From contig JAVBPY010000010.1 in assembly GCA_031549345.1 (NCBI GenBank), positions 156,128-220,127 of the forward strand: DNA of 64,000 nucleotides. The letters run 5' to 3'. The DNA comes from CASFRF01 sp031549345 (GTDB taxonomy: Bacteria; Verrucomicrobiota; Lentisphaeria; Victivallales; Victivallaceae). Within the stretch, counting starts at the first letter, position 1. The number at the start of each line of letters is the position of its first letter. Made by a program: the position numbers and the translations under genes. The notes under the pieces were generated by a model, which was not told the DNA's origin, did no database searches, and saw only the letters and a program-made list of their open reading frames with translations. This document shows positions 43,450 through 51,809 of this stretch, in pieces.

Positions 43450-45311
43450 ACATCGATCTTTTGACCGAACTTCAATTGCGCATTCCTCGCCTGAAACTTC
43501 GTTTCCACGTTCCGTGGAGCGACCTGACTTCGCTGGGCGCGGGTTCCGTTCCCGCGCCGGTTGTCGCCGAACCCGCCGACGAACGGGAGCTGATGCAGTG
43601 TTTGAAATTCACCCATGAAAACGGCCTCTCGGTTTTCTTTGTCGCCGGCGGCACCAACCTTGTCGGCCTGGACTCCCCCTACCCCGGATTGATTTTCTAC
43701 CTCCGCCAGGGGGCATTTCAGCAAATTAAATCGGGAAAACACCACATTGTGGCGGGTTCCGCGGTGCGAATGCCGGAACTCGCGCTCTTTGCGGCCAACG
43801 CGGGTTTTGCCGGAATGGGGCCCCTGGCCGGAATTCCGGGACGACTCGGCGGCGCCGTACGCATGAACGCCGGCGCCAACGGACACACCATCAGTGAGTA
43901 CGTGGTCGAATTGACAGGATGCCGCCTCGACGGCTCCCTCTGGACGGCGGAAAGCGAAGAAATCGAATGGAACTACCGTTCCGCCAATATCCCCGCGGAC
44001 GTGGTGGTTACGGCGGCGGTGCTGCGCCTCCCCCCCGGGAATCCGGCCGAGGAAATCGCCGCCATCCGCCTGGAGCAGGAACGGCGGCGCGAACGCGAAC
44101 CGGTGGGACGGAGCGCGGGATGCATGTTCCGGAATATTTCCCCCGCCGACCCGGCGGGGAGGCTCATCGACGCCTGCGGACTGAAAGGGCTGCATGTCGG
44201 CGATGCGTTTGTGAGCGACAAACACGCCAATTTCCTCCTCAACCGCGGCGGGGCCGGCGAACGCGATGTGGTAACGCTGATGAAAAAGATACGTGAACGC
44301 GTGGCGACGGAATATGGATTTTTCCTTACCCCGGAGGTACGTTTCATCAATCCGGCCAGCCTGGATGCGGTCATGGAATCGCCGCAAGCTCCCCGTATCG
44401 CGGTCCTTAAAGGGGGCAACAGCGCGGAACGGGAAATTTCGCTGCGCTCCGGCGAAGCCGTCGCAACGGCGCTCCGCAATGCGGGGATGCGGGTCGAGGA
44501 GATCGACCTCGACCACTGCGCCGTTACCCCGGCGATGAAAGAGGCGGACCTGGTGTACCCGGTTCTTCACGGCGGTTTCGGCGAAAGCGGGGAACTTCAG
44601 GCGCTTATGGAAAAAGAACGCATTGAATTCATCGGTTCCGGGAGCGCGGCCAGTGAAATGGTGCTGGATAAAATCATCACCAAATCGCTCCTCACCAAAC
44701 TTGGACTTCCCACGGCGCCCTGGGCGGTGGTGGAGCAGGACAACCGGACTTTTCCGCGCCATCTGCATTTTCCCGTGGTGCTGAAAGCGCCGCGCGAAGG
44801 TTCGAGCATCGGCATCATCAAAGTGGATCGCCAGGAAGATTGGGAGAGCGCGCTGAACAAAGAATTCGAGTTCGACGACGCGTTGCTGGTCGAGCAATTC
44901 ATCGAAGGCCGGGAGCTCACCGTCCCGATCGTGAACGACGACGTTCTCCCGATTGTGGAAATTCACACGCCGAATGGTTTTTACGACTTCGACGCCAAGT
45001 ATGTGTACGACCGGGGGCAGACCCGTTACGCGTGTCCGCCGGACACCCTTTCGCCGAAAGTTCAGAAGGAGGCGGGGCGCCTCGCGCTGGAATTTGCCAA
45101 AGCGACAGGCTGCCGCGATATTCTCCGCGTGGATTTTATGGTGGATAAAAACGAAAATCTTTACATTCTTGAAGGGAACACACTCCCAGGATGTACCGCA
45201 ACAAGCCTGGTGCCCAAAGCCGCAAAAGCCGCCGGAATTTCCTTTGAACGCATGGTCGCGGGCTTGGTGCAAAACGCCCTCTGGCGCAAAGAAGAAAACA
45301 TAAAAAAATGA
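43446..45311 (+). CDS. Fusion of UDP-N-acetylmuramate dehydrogenase (MurB) and D-alanine-D-alanine ligase (Ddl)
   Basis: A 621-residue bifunctional peptidoglycan precursor enzyme. Residues 1-300 are MurB: the FAD-binding VAGGTNLVGLDS, GIPGRLGGAVRMNAGANG, and SAGCMFRN with Cys where many MurB enzymes have the proton-donating Ser; the MurB part reduces UDP-GlcNAc-enolpyruvate to UDP-MurNAc. From residue 317 (RIAVLKGGNSAEREISLRSG) to the end is a full ATP-grasp Ddl with HGGFGESGELQ, KAPREGSSIGI and LEGNTLPGC, making D-Ala-D-Ala. Both halves look intact. A MurC-Ddl fusion is known in chlamydiae; MurB-Ddl is less familiar to me. Both enzymes act in the cytoplasm. Overlaps neighbours by 4 bp. Confidence 0.92.
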   Translation: MNIDLLTELQLRIPRLKLRFHVPWSDLTSLGAGSVPAPVVAEPADERELMQCLKFTHENGLSVFFVAGGTNLVGLDSPYPGLIFYLRQGAFQQIKSGKHHIVAGSAVRMPELALFAANAGFAGMGPLAGIPGRLGGAVRMNAGANGHTISEYVVELTGCRLDGSLWTAESEEIEWNYRSANIPADVVVTAAVLRLPPGNPAEEIAAIRLEQERRREREPVGRSAGCMFRNISPADPAGRLIDACGLKGLHVGDAFVSDKHANFLLNRGGAGERDVVTLMKKIRERVATEYGFFLTPEVRFINPASLDAVMESPQAPRIAVLKGGNSAEREISLRSGEAVATALRNAGMRVEEIDLDHCAVTPAMKEADLVYPVLHGGFGESGELQALMEKERIEFIGSGSAASEMVLDKIITKSLLTKLGLPTAPWAVVEQDNRTFPRHLHFPVVLKAPREGSSIGIIKVDRQEDWESALNKEFEFDDALLVEQFIEGRELTVPIVNDDVLPIVEIHTPNGFYDFDAKYVYDRGQTRYACPPDTLSPKVQKEAGRLALEFAKATGCRDILRVDFMVDKNENLYILEGNTLPGCTATSLVPKAAKAAGISFERMVAGLVQNALWRKEENIKK

Positions 45312-45532
45312 GCGATCCCGTCGATTCCACCCGCCAGTTGGCGACACTATGCATCTGGTGTTACCGGTTTCTTTTGGTCCTCGCGGCGTTGCCGTTGCTG
45401 TTTTTCGGGTATTTTACCACGTTTAAACAAGGGCATATGCAGGGAATTTTGTTTTTGGGAGCAGGCATTATGCTTGTCGTTTCCGAATTCATGTTCCGTT
45501 ATTTGGACCGGATGCGGGGCAAGGGAAAGTGA
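45308..45532 (+). CDS. Small two-helix membrane protein, unknown function
   Basis: A 74-residue protein with two transmembrane helices (about 16-36 and 47-63) and short charged ends. I do not recognise it. It overlaps the murB-ddl stop (ATGA) and the next start (GTGA), so it is translated as part of the operon. It may be a helper of the thioredoxin-like protein that follows. Confidence 0.6.
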   Translation: MSDPVDSTRQLATLCIWCYRFLLVLAALPLLFFGYFTTFKQGHMQGILFLGAGIMLVVSEFMFRYLDRMRGKGK

Positions 45533-46662
45533 AACACGTTCTCTTTTGCCTTCTTCTCACGGCCGTGCTTCCGGCAATGGGATTTGAGCTGGGGGAAAAC
45601 ACATCGCGTTTGGCGTGGACGGAAGCAATCAAAGGCGAGCCCCTCCCCCGCGCCGAAACAACGAAGCGAAATCTCCTGACGGTCTTGTACTTCTGGGCCC
45701 CAGGCTGCCAACCGTGCAAGAAAAGCATTCCCGTCCTGAACGAGCTTTTGCGAAAACGCAAAGACAAAATCGCCCTGCTCGGCGTGGGCTTCGGACCGGG
45801 GGTGGAACTGCAGTCGGACGAATTGGTAAAGCTAATGGAATTTCCCGTTCTGGCCGATTCGACACAGAAGATTTTTAATTCGTTTATGCGACGAAGCGAC
45901 CGGATTCCCTGCGTGGCGGTGCTGGCTGCCGACGGGCGCTTCCTCTGGCGCGGGAACCCGGATCAGCTTGAAAAATGGCTGGAGGATCATCTGGCGGGTA
46001 AATACGACCTCGCCGCGGCGATCCGTTACGACCGTATGGCGCTTGCGTTCAGCGAAGCCATGCGAAAAAAGGATTACGCCGCCGCCGAAAAAGCACTGGA
46101 TACCGAGCTCGCCCTCGTCCCGAACAACCTCATCCTTGTCGTCCAGAAAGCCAAACTTCAGGCGGAAGAACGCCAGGATATCACAGCGGCAATTCAAACG
46201 TTGGACGCGGCGTTGCGGCGAATGCCCAATACATATGTCCTCCACGAACTGAAACTCCAGCTTCTCCGCCGGAAGGGGGACGCCGTCGCGTCGGACGCGG
46301 CTTCCATTGCCCTGGCGCAAGCTTTTGCGAACGATCCTGTGATGCTTCTTGGATTGCTGCGTACCGAATTGCGCCGTCCCGGCGGTGAATTCAATTTCAC
46401 TCTCATCCGGGAACTCCTGGGAAAACTTGTTCCGCAAACAACAAAATTGACGGACGAACAACGCCTTGTCTACTATGAAAGCGCGGCCAAATACGCCTAC
46501 CTCACTGGCGCGCTGGAAATCGCCGTCCTACTCCAGAAAAAGGCGACGCCGGGCGCGAAGGCGCCGGAAAAAGAGCGCCTGCGTCATCTTGCCGAGCTGG
46601 CGTATTACCAGTCGGCGCTCGCGGCTTCGCGCAAAAACGAATGGCTTTCATCCATTAAATAA
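45529..46662 (+). CDS. Exported thioredoxin-like protein with TPR-like C-terminus
   Basis: A 377-residue protein starting at a GTG that overlaps the previous stop. A signal peptide (MKHVLFCLLLTAVLPAMG) precedes a TlpA/thioredoxin-type domain with the redox motif WAPGCQPCKK (Cys60, Cys63) and the cis-proline segment RIPCVAVL. After residue 165 the protein is all helical with tetratricopeptide-like repeats (DYAAAEKALDTELALVPNNLILVVQKAKLQ, AIQTLDAALRRMPNTYVLHELKLQLL). It probably acts as a periplasmic thiol-disulfide protein with a protein-docking scaffold. Substrates are unknown. Confidence 0.8.
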   Translation: MKHVLFCLLLTAVLPAMGFELGENTSRLAWTEAIKGEPLPRAETTKRNLLTVLYFWAPGCQPCKKSIPVLNELLRKRKDKIALLGVGFGPGVELQSDELVKLMEFPVLADSTQKIFNSFMRRSDRIPCVAVLAADGRFLWRGNPDQLEKWLEDHLAGKYDLAAAIRYDRMALAFSEAMRKKDYAAAEKALDTELALVPNNLILVVQKAKLQAEERQDITAAIQTLDAALRRMPNTYVLHELKLQLLRRKGDAVASDAASIALAQAFANDPVMLLGLLRTELRRPGGEFNFTLIRELLGKLVPQTTKLTDEQRLVYYESAAKYAYLTGALEIAVLLQKKATPGAKAPEKERLRHLAELAYYQSALAASRKNEWLSSIK

Positions 46663-46673
46663 AGGAAAATCTT

Positions 46674-46961
46674 ATGAGCAAAAAACGCATTTTCGCCGAC
46701 GGGATGGAAACCATCAGTCTTTCCGAAGGGATGATCCGTATGGAGCTTTACAGCATCATCCCCACGCCTCCGGGACAGGATGATCCGCCCGAACACGATG
46801 CGGATACAGAGCTGATTATGAGCCCGGCGGGGTTCCTCCGCGCTTTTTCCGCGATGGAGCAGCTCCTCCAGCAGCTTGCCGATGCGGGCGTCATCAAGAA
46901 AAATACGCAAACAGAAAGCGAAGCCCCCGCCCTCCGGGTTGTCTCCCCGAACTTCCAATAA
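46674..46961 (+). CDS. Small soluble protein, unknown function
   Basis: A 95-residue acidic protein with no signal peptide or membrane segment, starting MSKKRIFADGMETISLSEGM. I do not recognise it. A good AAGGAAAA ribosome binding site precedes the ATG. The segment SPAGFLRAFSAMEQLLQQLADAG is a likely amphipathic helix. It lies between the thioredoxin/TPR gene and the first of three tandem paralogues, 3 bp before the latter, so it may work with them. Confidence 0.55.
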   Translation: MSKKRIFADGMETISLSEGMIRMELYSIIPTPPGQDDPPEHDADTELIMSPAGFLRAFSAMEQLLQQLADAGVIKKNTQTESEAPALRVVSPNFQ

Positions 46962-46964
46962 CGC

Positions 46965-48251
46965 ATGGCAGGCTGGAAAAAATTTCTCCTTTGGAGTGGA
47001 ATCTTTCTCCTGCTCTCCGTTGTGGCCTATATGTTTATCTGGGCTTCGGCACGCCGGGAATACAAAGAGACGGTGGCGGATCTGCGGGAGAAGAAACTCC
47101 TTCTGACATTGCAGGAGATCCAGGAAAAATACCCGCCGTCCCCGCCGGAAAAACTCCAGATATGGAAAGACGCCGTCGCGGAACTCTTTTCCGCCGACCG
47201 CGGCTTGACTGAACTGAAGATCCTGGGGCTGACGGGAAAAAACGTAGTGGAGTGCCGCATCGCCCTGAGAGATCATCCGGAGTTGTTGAAAAAATTGGAT
47301 GCGCTCACGGAAGTACGCGATCTTTCCTTTCCCTATGTGTGGGAAAAAAACTTCACCCTCGATCTTTCCATATACAATACGCTGTCTATCTTCGCTCGTA
47401 TCAACGCAACACGCGCGGAACTTGCGGCACAGGACGGAGAGTGGGAAAAATGCAAGGAGTACCTGAAGCGTTTGCGGGCAACTTACGATATTACACAAAG
47501 CGATCCTTTATCCATTGCCGTATTTTATTTCAACGCCAAAAAGTCCATTTACCTCGACACCATCCAGAAAGTGATTCGGAAAGGCGCGCTTCCGCATCTT
47601 GACTCCGATTTCCTGCGGTGGATTATCGCCGACGCGGAAACCTCGGAGGCGCATTTTCGAGACAATCTTCCGGATGCGCACATCACAGAATTTTCCTTCG
47701 CCGAAATGGACCTGCGGAAATCCGATCTCTCGCAATTTCTCCCTCCCCGCCTCCAAAAATTCACATGGTTTTACGCCGCGTCACATCACGGTTGGCGCGA
47801 CAAAACATCTTTTATCAAAATGTACGCTCACCTCATTCCGAATATCAACGCGGATGTTTATGCGGCTCCTTGTCGTCCCCCTCTTCCTCCCCAGCACTAC
47901 TACTTAACCCATAAACTCCAATTTTTTTATGACCTGAAACCACCTCTTAATCTATTCTCGCACCCATACGCAAGATTCAGAACACTGCGTGTCGCGCTGG
48001 CGGCGGAGCTTTACCGTCGAAAATACGGTGTATTTCCAGAAACATTGGAGAAGCTGATTCCCGAATTTCTCCCCGCCGCTCCCATCGATCCTTTTACCGG
48101 GAAGACGCTTCTGTATCGAAACTTTTCAGAGGGCATCATCGTCTACAGTACAAATCAAGACAAAATAGACGATGCCGGAAAGCCACCCAAACATTCCTAT
48201 GACCGCGATGGCGGCGACATTGGCTTTTTCATCTTGACAAATACAAAATAG
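46965..48251 (+). CDS. Membrane-anchored protein, tandem paralogue 1 of 3
   Basis: A 428-residue protein of a family I do not recognise. An N-terminal signal anchor (KFLLWSGIFLLLSVVAYMFIW) is followed by the family block ARREYKETVADLREKK and then EKYPPSPPEKL, a helical body with VVECRIALRDHPEL, and a C-terminal block LAAELYRRKYGVFPETLEKL then LPAAPIDPFTGKTLLY and GIIVYSTNQDKIDDAG. That end resembles the tails of many uncharacterised PVC-group proteins and pseudopilins, where a short beta region follows the fixed PxDPFTGKxLxY motif. Two further copies follow directly. It is probably anchored in the inner membrane with the body in the periplasm. Confidence 0.65.
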   Translation: MAGWKKFLLWSGIFLLLSVVAYMFIWASARREYKETVADLREKKLLLTLQEIQEKYPPSPPEKLQIWKDAVAELFSADRGLTELKILGLTGKNVVECRIALRDHPELLKKLDALTEVRDLSFPYVWEKNFTLDLSIYNTLSIFARINATRAELAAQDGEWEKCKEYLKRLRATYDITQSDPLSIAVFYFNAKKSIYLDTIQKVIRKGALPHLDSDFLRWIIADAETSEAHFRDNLPDAHITEFSFAEMDLRKSDLSQFLPPRLQKFTWFYAASHHGWRDKTSFIKMYAHLIPNINADVYAAPCRPPLPPQHYYLTHKLQFFYDLKPPLNLFSHPYARFRTLRVALAAELYRRKYGVFPETLEKLIPEFLPAAPIDPFTGKTLLYRNFSEGIIVYSTNQDKIDDAGKPPKHSYDRDGGDIGFFILTNTK

Positions 48252-48265
48252 TAGAGGAGTCAATC

Positions 48266-49519
48266 ATGTCCGGTTGGAAAAAAGTTCTTTTATGTGCTGG
48301 ATTCGTTTTCCTTCTTCTTTTCATCGTGTGCATGTTTTTCTGGATTTCGGCACGCCGGGAATATAAGGAAACTGTCGCGGATTTGCGGGAGAAGAAGTGG
48401 CTCCTTACGGCGGAGGAACTCCGCGCGAAATATCCCCCCTCGCCCGAAGAACAACTCTTACTATGGGGAAATGCCATCGCGGAACTTTCTTCCAACGACC
48501 GCGGCATGCGGGAACTTACCCAGAAACATTTGACGGCGGAAAACGCCATGGAGTGCCGGATCGCCCTGTTGGATCACCCGGAATTTCTCCGTAAAATGGA
48601 CGCTCTTGCCGGAATCCGCGAGCTGCGTTTTTCCCATACATGGGAAGATGGTTCCTTCCTGAATATTCCCAGTATCGCTTCCATACGCGAGTTGGCCAAT
48701 GTCAATGCAATACGTACCGAATTTGCCGCGCAGGATGGGAGATGGGACGAGTGTAAAAAATACATTCTTTTTTCCCGCACACTCCGCGAAATTGCCGGGA
48801 GTGAAACATTCCTTATATCCGGTCTTGTCGCCAACTCCCTCGAACACGTCCATATTCGGACGTTGCAAAAAATCATTCTCGCCGGGGGGCTTCCGCATTT
48901 TGAGTCCTCCTTTTTGCGTGAACTTATCGCGGAAGCAGAAGCGGCCGAAACACGTTGCCGGAACAATATGCCTGAAATCCTGAAAACCGAGCTTTCCCTA
49001 TCGGATATTACGTTCAGAAAATTCATCGCGCCCATGAGGATTTATCTTTCCACACCCCACGGCTTACGTGAACACGCATTCCTCCTGAAGGCGCTTTCGG
49101 AGCATATCGAAAACGGAAGCGCGGATTTTTTTACGCTGACGTTCTCCGACCACCATACAGCGTCAAAGAAAAAATATTACTTCTTCATCCAGTTGCTCCT
49201 CCCGGAAAAATCTTCCTTTTTTCAAAACGCGTCCACAATGTACGCATCGCAGCGTTCGTTGCGTACAGCGCTCGCGGCGGAGCTTTACCGCCGGAAATAC
49301 GGCGCCTTTCCCGAAGCATTGCAGAAACTTGTCCCGGAGTTTTTTGCCTCCATTCCCATCGATCCCTTTACAGGAAAAGAACTTTTGTATCGAAATTCTT
49401 CCGACGGCATCGCTGTCTACAGCACAGGAAAAGATAAAATCGACAATGGCGGCGTGTCCGATGCGACAACCCATTACGATAAGGACATTGTTTTCTCTAT
49501 TCCCGGCAATGTAAAATAG
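48266..49519 (+). CDS. Membrane-anchored protein, tandem paralogue 2 of 3
   Basis: A 417-residue copy of the same family, with AGGAG before the ATG. It keeps the anchor (KVLLCAGFVFLLLFIVCMFFW), ARREYKETVADLREKKWLL, KYPPSPEEQLLLW, AMECRIALLDHPEF and the C-terminal LAAELYRRKYGAFPEALQKL, IPIDPFTGKELLYRN and IAVYSTGKDKID. The N-terminal 60 residues and C-terminal 70 are most alike among the copies; the middle has diverged, suggesting different partners or ligands. It ends 13 bp before the third copy. Confidence 0.65.
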   Translation: MSGWKKVLLCAGFVFLLLFIVCMFFWISARREYKETVADLREKKWLLTAEELRAKYPPSPEEQLLLWGNAIAELSSNDRGMRELTQKHLTAENAMECRIALLDHPEFLRKMDALAGIRELRFSHTWEDGSFLNIPSIASIRELANVNAIRTEFAAQDGRWDECKKYILFSRTLREIAGSETFLISGLVANSLEHVHIRTLQKIILAGGLPHFESSFLRELIAEAEAAETRCRNNMPEILKTELSLSDITFRKFIAPMRIYLSTPHGLREHAFLLKALSEHIENGSADFFTLTFSDHHTASKKKYYFFIQLLLPEKSSFFQNASTMYASQRSLRTALAAELYRRKYGAFPEALQKLVPEFFASIPIDPFTGKELLYRNSSDGIAVYSTGKDKIDNGGVSDATTHYDKDIVFSIPGNVK

Positions 49520-49532
49520 AAAGGGCAGTGCC

Positions 49533-50996
49533 GTGTCAGCATGGAAAAAAGTTCTTTTATGGGGAGGGCTCACTCTCCTTCTCCTTGGTGTCGTGTACAT
49601 GTTTTTCTGGGTTTCAGCGCGCCGGGAATACCGGGAAACCGTGGCGAATCTGCGGGAAAAGAAGTGGCTTCTTTCCTTGGAGGAACTTAGTGAAAAATAC
49701 CCGCCATCGCCCCCGGAAAAACTACGCATCTATGAAGAAGCGGCCGCCGGGCTCGCGGCCGGCGGCCGCGGCATGGAGGAGATAAAAAATGGAGAGCTGA
49801 CGGAGGAAAACATCATGGAATGCCGGATCGCCCTCCTGGACCATCCGGAGCTGTTTCTGAAAATGGACGCCCTTGCCGCCGTCCGCGAGTTGCGTTTCCC
49901 CCTTGCATGGGAAAATGGATTCTCCCTTGAATTGCCACATTTGAATGTCCTGCGCAACATGGCCCGCGCCAACGCGGTGCGCCTCGCGCTTGCAGCACGG
50001 GATAACGAATGGACGCAAGTGCGGGAGTATCTGAAAACATCCTTTGCGCTCCGTGACATTATTTGTAACGAACCACTCGTTATCTCCGCGCTCGTCTCCT
50101 ATGCCATCGAGAGCACCCGCCTCGCGGCGCTTCAGAACATCGTCCTCGACGGCGGACTTCCGCACGTTGACTCCGCTTTTTTACAGGAGCTGATCGCGGA
50201 TGCGGAATCCGCCGAGATCCGCTTCCGTAAAAAGCTTCCGGAAGTACAGATAACAGAACTTTCTTTGTTTGAAGGCAGCATGCCGGACAGGCTCGGCGAC
50301 ATTCCCATTCCCACACCGCTCGAACCATTTATCGGGCTTTACCTTGCATCGCACCACGGATTGCGCGACCACGCATTCTGCCTGAACGTCTTCGCGGAAC
50401 ATATTCACGACGGCGGCGGGGATTTTTACGCGCTGACATTCAAAGATCATAGTACAACAATCCGGAAAAAATATTATCTATTGGCCAACATGGCATCTCC
50501 CTGGTCACAAGGTGTCCTCCGGCGAGCCTCCTTGATATACGCGTCGTTGCGGACATTCCGCACGGCGCTGGCAGCGGAACTTTACCGCCGGAAATACGGG
50601 GCGTTTCCCGAAACATTGGAAAAACTTGTTCCCGAATTCCTCCCCGCCGTTCCCATCGACCCCTTCACCGGGAAAGCGCTTCTGTACAAGAAAGGAGCGC
50701 TCCCGATCGTCTTCCGCGAAGAATTCACTTCGGGTTTTGATTCGCTCTTTGGCGAAGTGGAAACGGAGGAGCCGGAGGAGTTTGGCGATTTGGGCCCTTT
50801 GTTTGGAGAACCGACAAAACCGGAGCCGCCGAAAAAGGAACCGGAGAAAACGAAGAAAAAAGAGCCCTCGCCACCCTTTCTCGGCATTGTCATCTACAGC
50901 ACAGGGGCGGACAAAACCGACGATGAAGGGCAGCCGAATACAAAAGCACGTTACACAAATACCGACATCGTCTTCGGAATTCCCGGGAAGGAATAA
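49533..50996 (+). CDS. Membrane-anchored protein, tandem paralogue 3 of 3, with Pro/Glu/Lys-rich insertion
   Basis: A 487-residue copy starting at a GTG (protein MSAWKKVLLWGG). The anchor, ARREYRETVANLREKKWLL, EKYPPSPPEKL, IMECRIALLDHPEL and the C-terminal LAAELYRRKYGAFPETLEKL and VPIDPFTGKALLYKK are as in its neighbours. Between PFTGKALLY and the final IVIYSTGADKTDDEG it has an extra 60-residue low-complexity stretch rich in Pro, Glu and Lys. It ends 2 bp from the convergent FkbM methyltransferase gene. Confidence 0.65.
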   Translation: MSAWKKVLLWGGLTLLLLGVVYMFFWVSARREYRETVANLREKKWLLSLEELSEKYPPSPPEKLRIYEEAAAGLAAGGRGMEEIKNGELTEENIMECRIALLDHPELFLKMDALAAVRELRFPLAWENGFSLELPHLNVLRNMARANAVRLALAARDNEWTQVREYLKTSFALRDIICNEPLVISALVSYAIESTRLAALQNIVLDGGLPHVDSAFLQELIADAESAEIRFRKKLPEVQITELSLFEGSMPDRLGDIPIPTPLEPFIGLYLASHHGLRDHAFCLNVFAEHIHDGGGDFYALTFKDHSTTIRKKYYLLANMASPWSQGVLRRASLIYASLRTFRTALAAELYRRKYGAFPETLEKLVPEFLPAVPIDPFTGKALLYKKGALPIVFREEFTSGFDSLFGEVETEEPEEFGDLGPLFGEPTKPEPPKKEPEKTKKKEPSPPFLGIVIYSTGADKTDDEGQPNTKARYTNTDIVFGIPGKE

Positions 50997-50998
50997 CG

Positions 50999-51793
50999 TT
51001 ACCGTCTGCGGCCAAATACATTCAATTGCATGGCGAATCCCTCTCGGGACGCATTGCGCGCGAAAGGCGCGCCAGGCTGTTCAATGCTCTGGATAAGCAA
51101 GGAAAATCCCGCATTTTCCAAAATGCCGAGGATGGGATGCACCGCATGATCCGCATCGACATGCAGCTCAACGAAAATACAATCCACGCGCCCCAAAAGA
51201 TCGGCAATCGCCGGAAGAACGCGATGTTCCGCGCCCTCAATGTCGATCTTGAGAAAATCGATCCGCGCATGGCGCGCAAGAATAGTGCGGGCATCCACCG
51301 CCTGGACGGCGGTTCCCCCCGATGCGGCGATTTTTCCGCCGTCGGCGTCATCGGCCTCGAAGCGAAGCTCCGTTTCCTCGTCCCATACGGCGCGATTGAC
51401 GCAAAGAACATCGCCAAAACCGTTCCGGGCGAGATTTTCCGTAAGACATTGAAAAATCCGCGGATCGGCCTCGTATGCTTCAATAAGCGCCTCCGGGTAG
51501 CGCTCTTTGGTGAAAATCGGGCAAAGTCCGACATTCGCGCCAAAATCGAGAACCACCGGGTTGGGACGGGTAAAATCGATGCGGTAAATTCCATCCATGA
51601 AAATTTCCCGGTAGGCCCCCAGGAAGGAATCCATGTCCGGAACGCGCCAGCGCCGTTTCCCGGTGGAGAAACAGCGCTCCCTACGGCGCGGAAGGCGAAT
51701 GCGGTGCAACGCGCAATAGTGGCGGTAGGCGGAAGATCGCAGCAATGCAATCCCATGCCAAACCGCCCCTTTGAAAAAGCCCTTTAAAAGCAC
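50999..51793 (-). CDS. FkbM-family methyltransferase
   Basis: A 264-residue SAM-dependent methyltransferase. The FkbM core is visible: VVLDFGANVGLCPIFTKERYPEALIEAYEADP (SAM-binding), VNRAVWDEE, DFLKIDIEGAEHRVL and VDCIFVELH. FkbM enzymes often methylate sugars or polyketides. The start is uncertain: a GTG at 51793 with GGAG 4 bases upstream lies 16 bp after the pta stop and is preferred; a TTG at 51838 would overlap pta. It is at the end of the ackA-pta run, with no evident functional link. Confidence 0.85.
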   Translation of the reverse strand: MLLKGFFKGAVWHGIALLRSSAYRHYCALHRIRLPRRRERCFSTGKRRWRVPDMDSFLGAYREIFMDGIYRIDFTRPNPVVLDFGANVGLCPIFTKERYPEALIEAYEADPRIFQCLTENLARNGFGDVLCVNRAVWDEETELRFEADDADGGKIAASGGTAVQAVDARTILARHARIDFLKIDIEGAEHRVLPAIADLLGRVDCIFVELHVDADHAVHPILGILENAGFSLLIQSIEQPGAPFARNASREGFAMQLNVFGRRR

Positions 51794-51809
51794 GTTGCTC
51801 CGTTCAGCA

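Noticed and set aside
43359..45347. 662-codon open frame opposite the murB-ddl fusion
   Set aside because: Antisense shadow of two recognisable enzyme domains; no motifs of its own.
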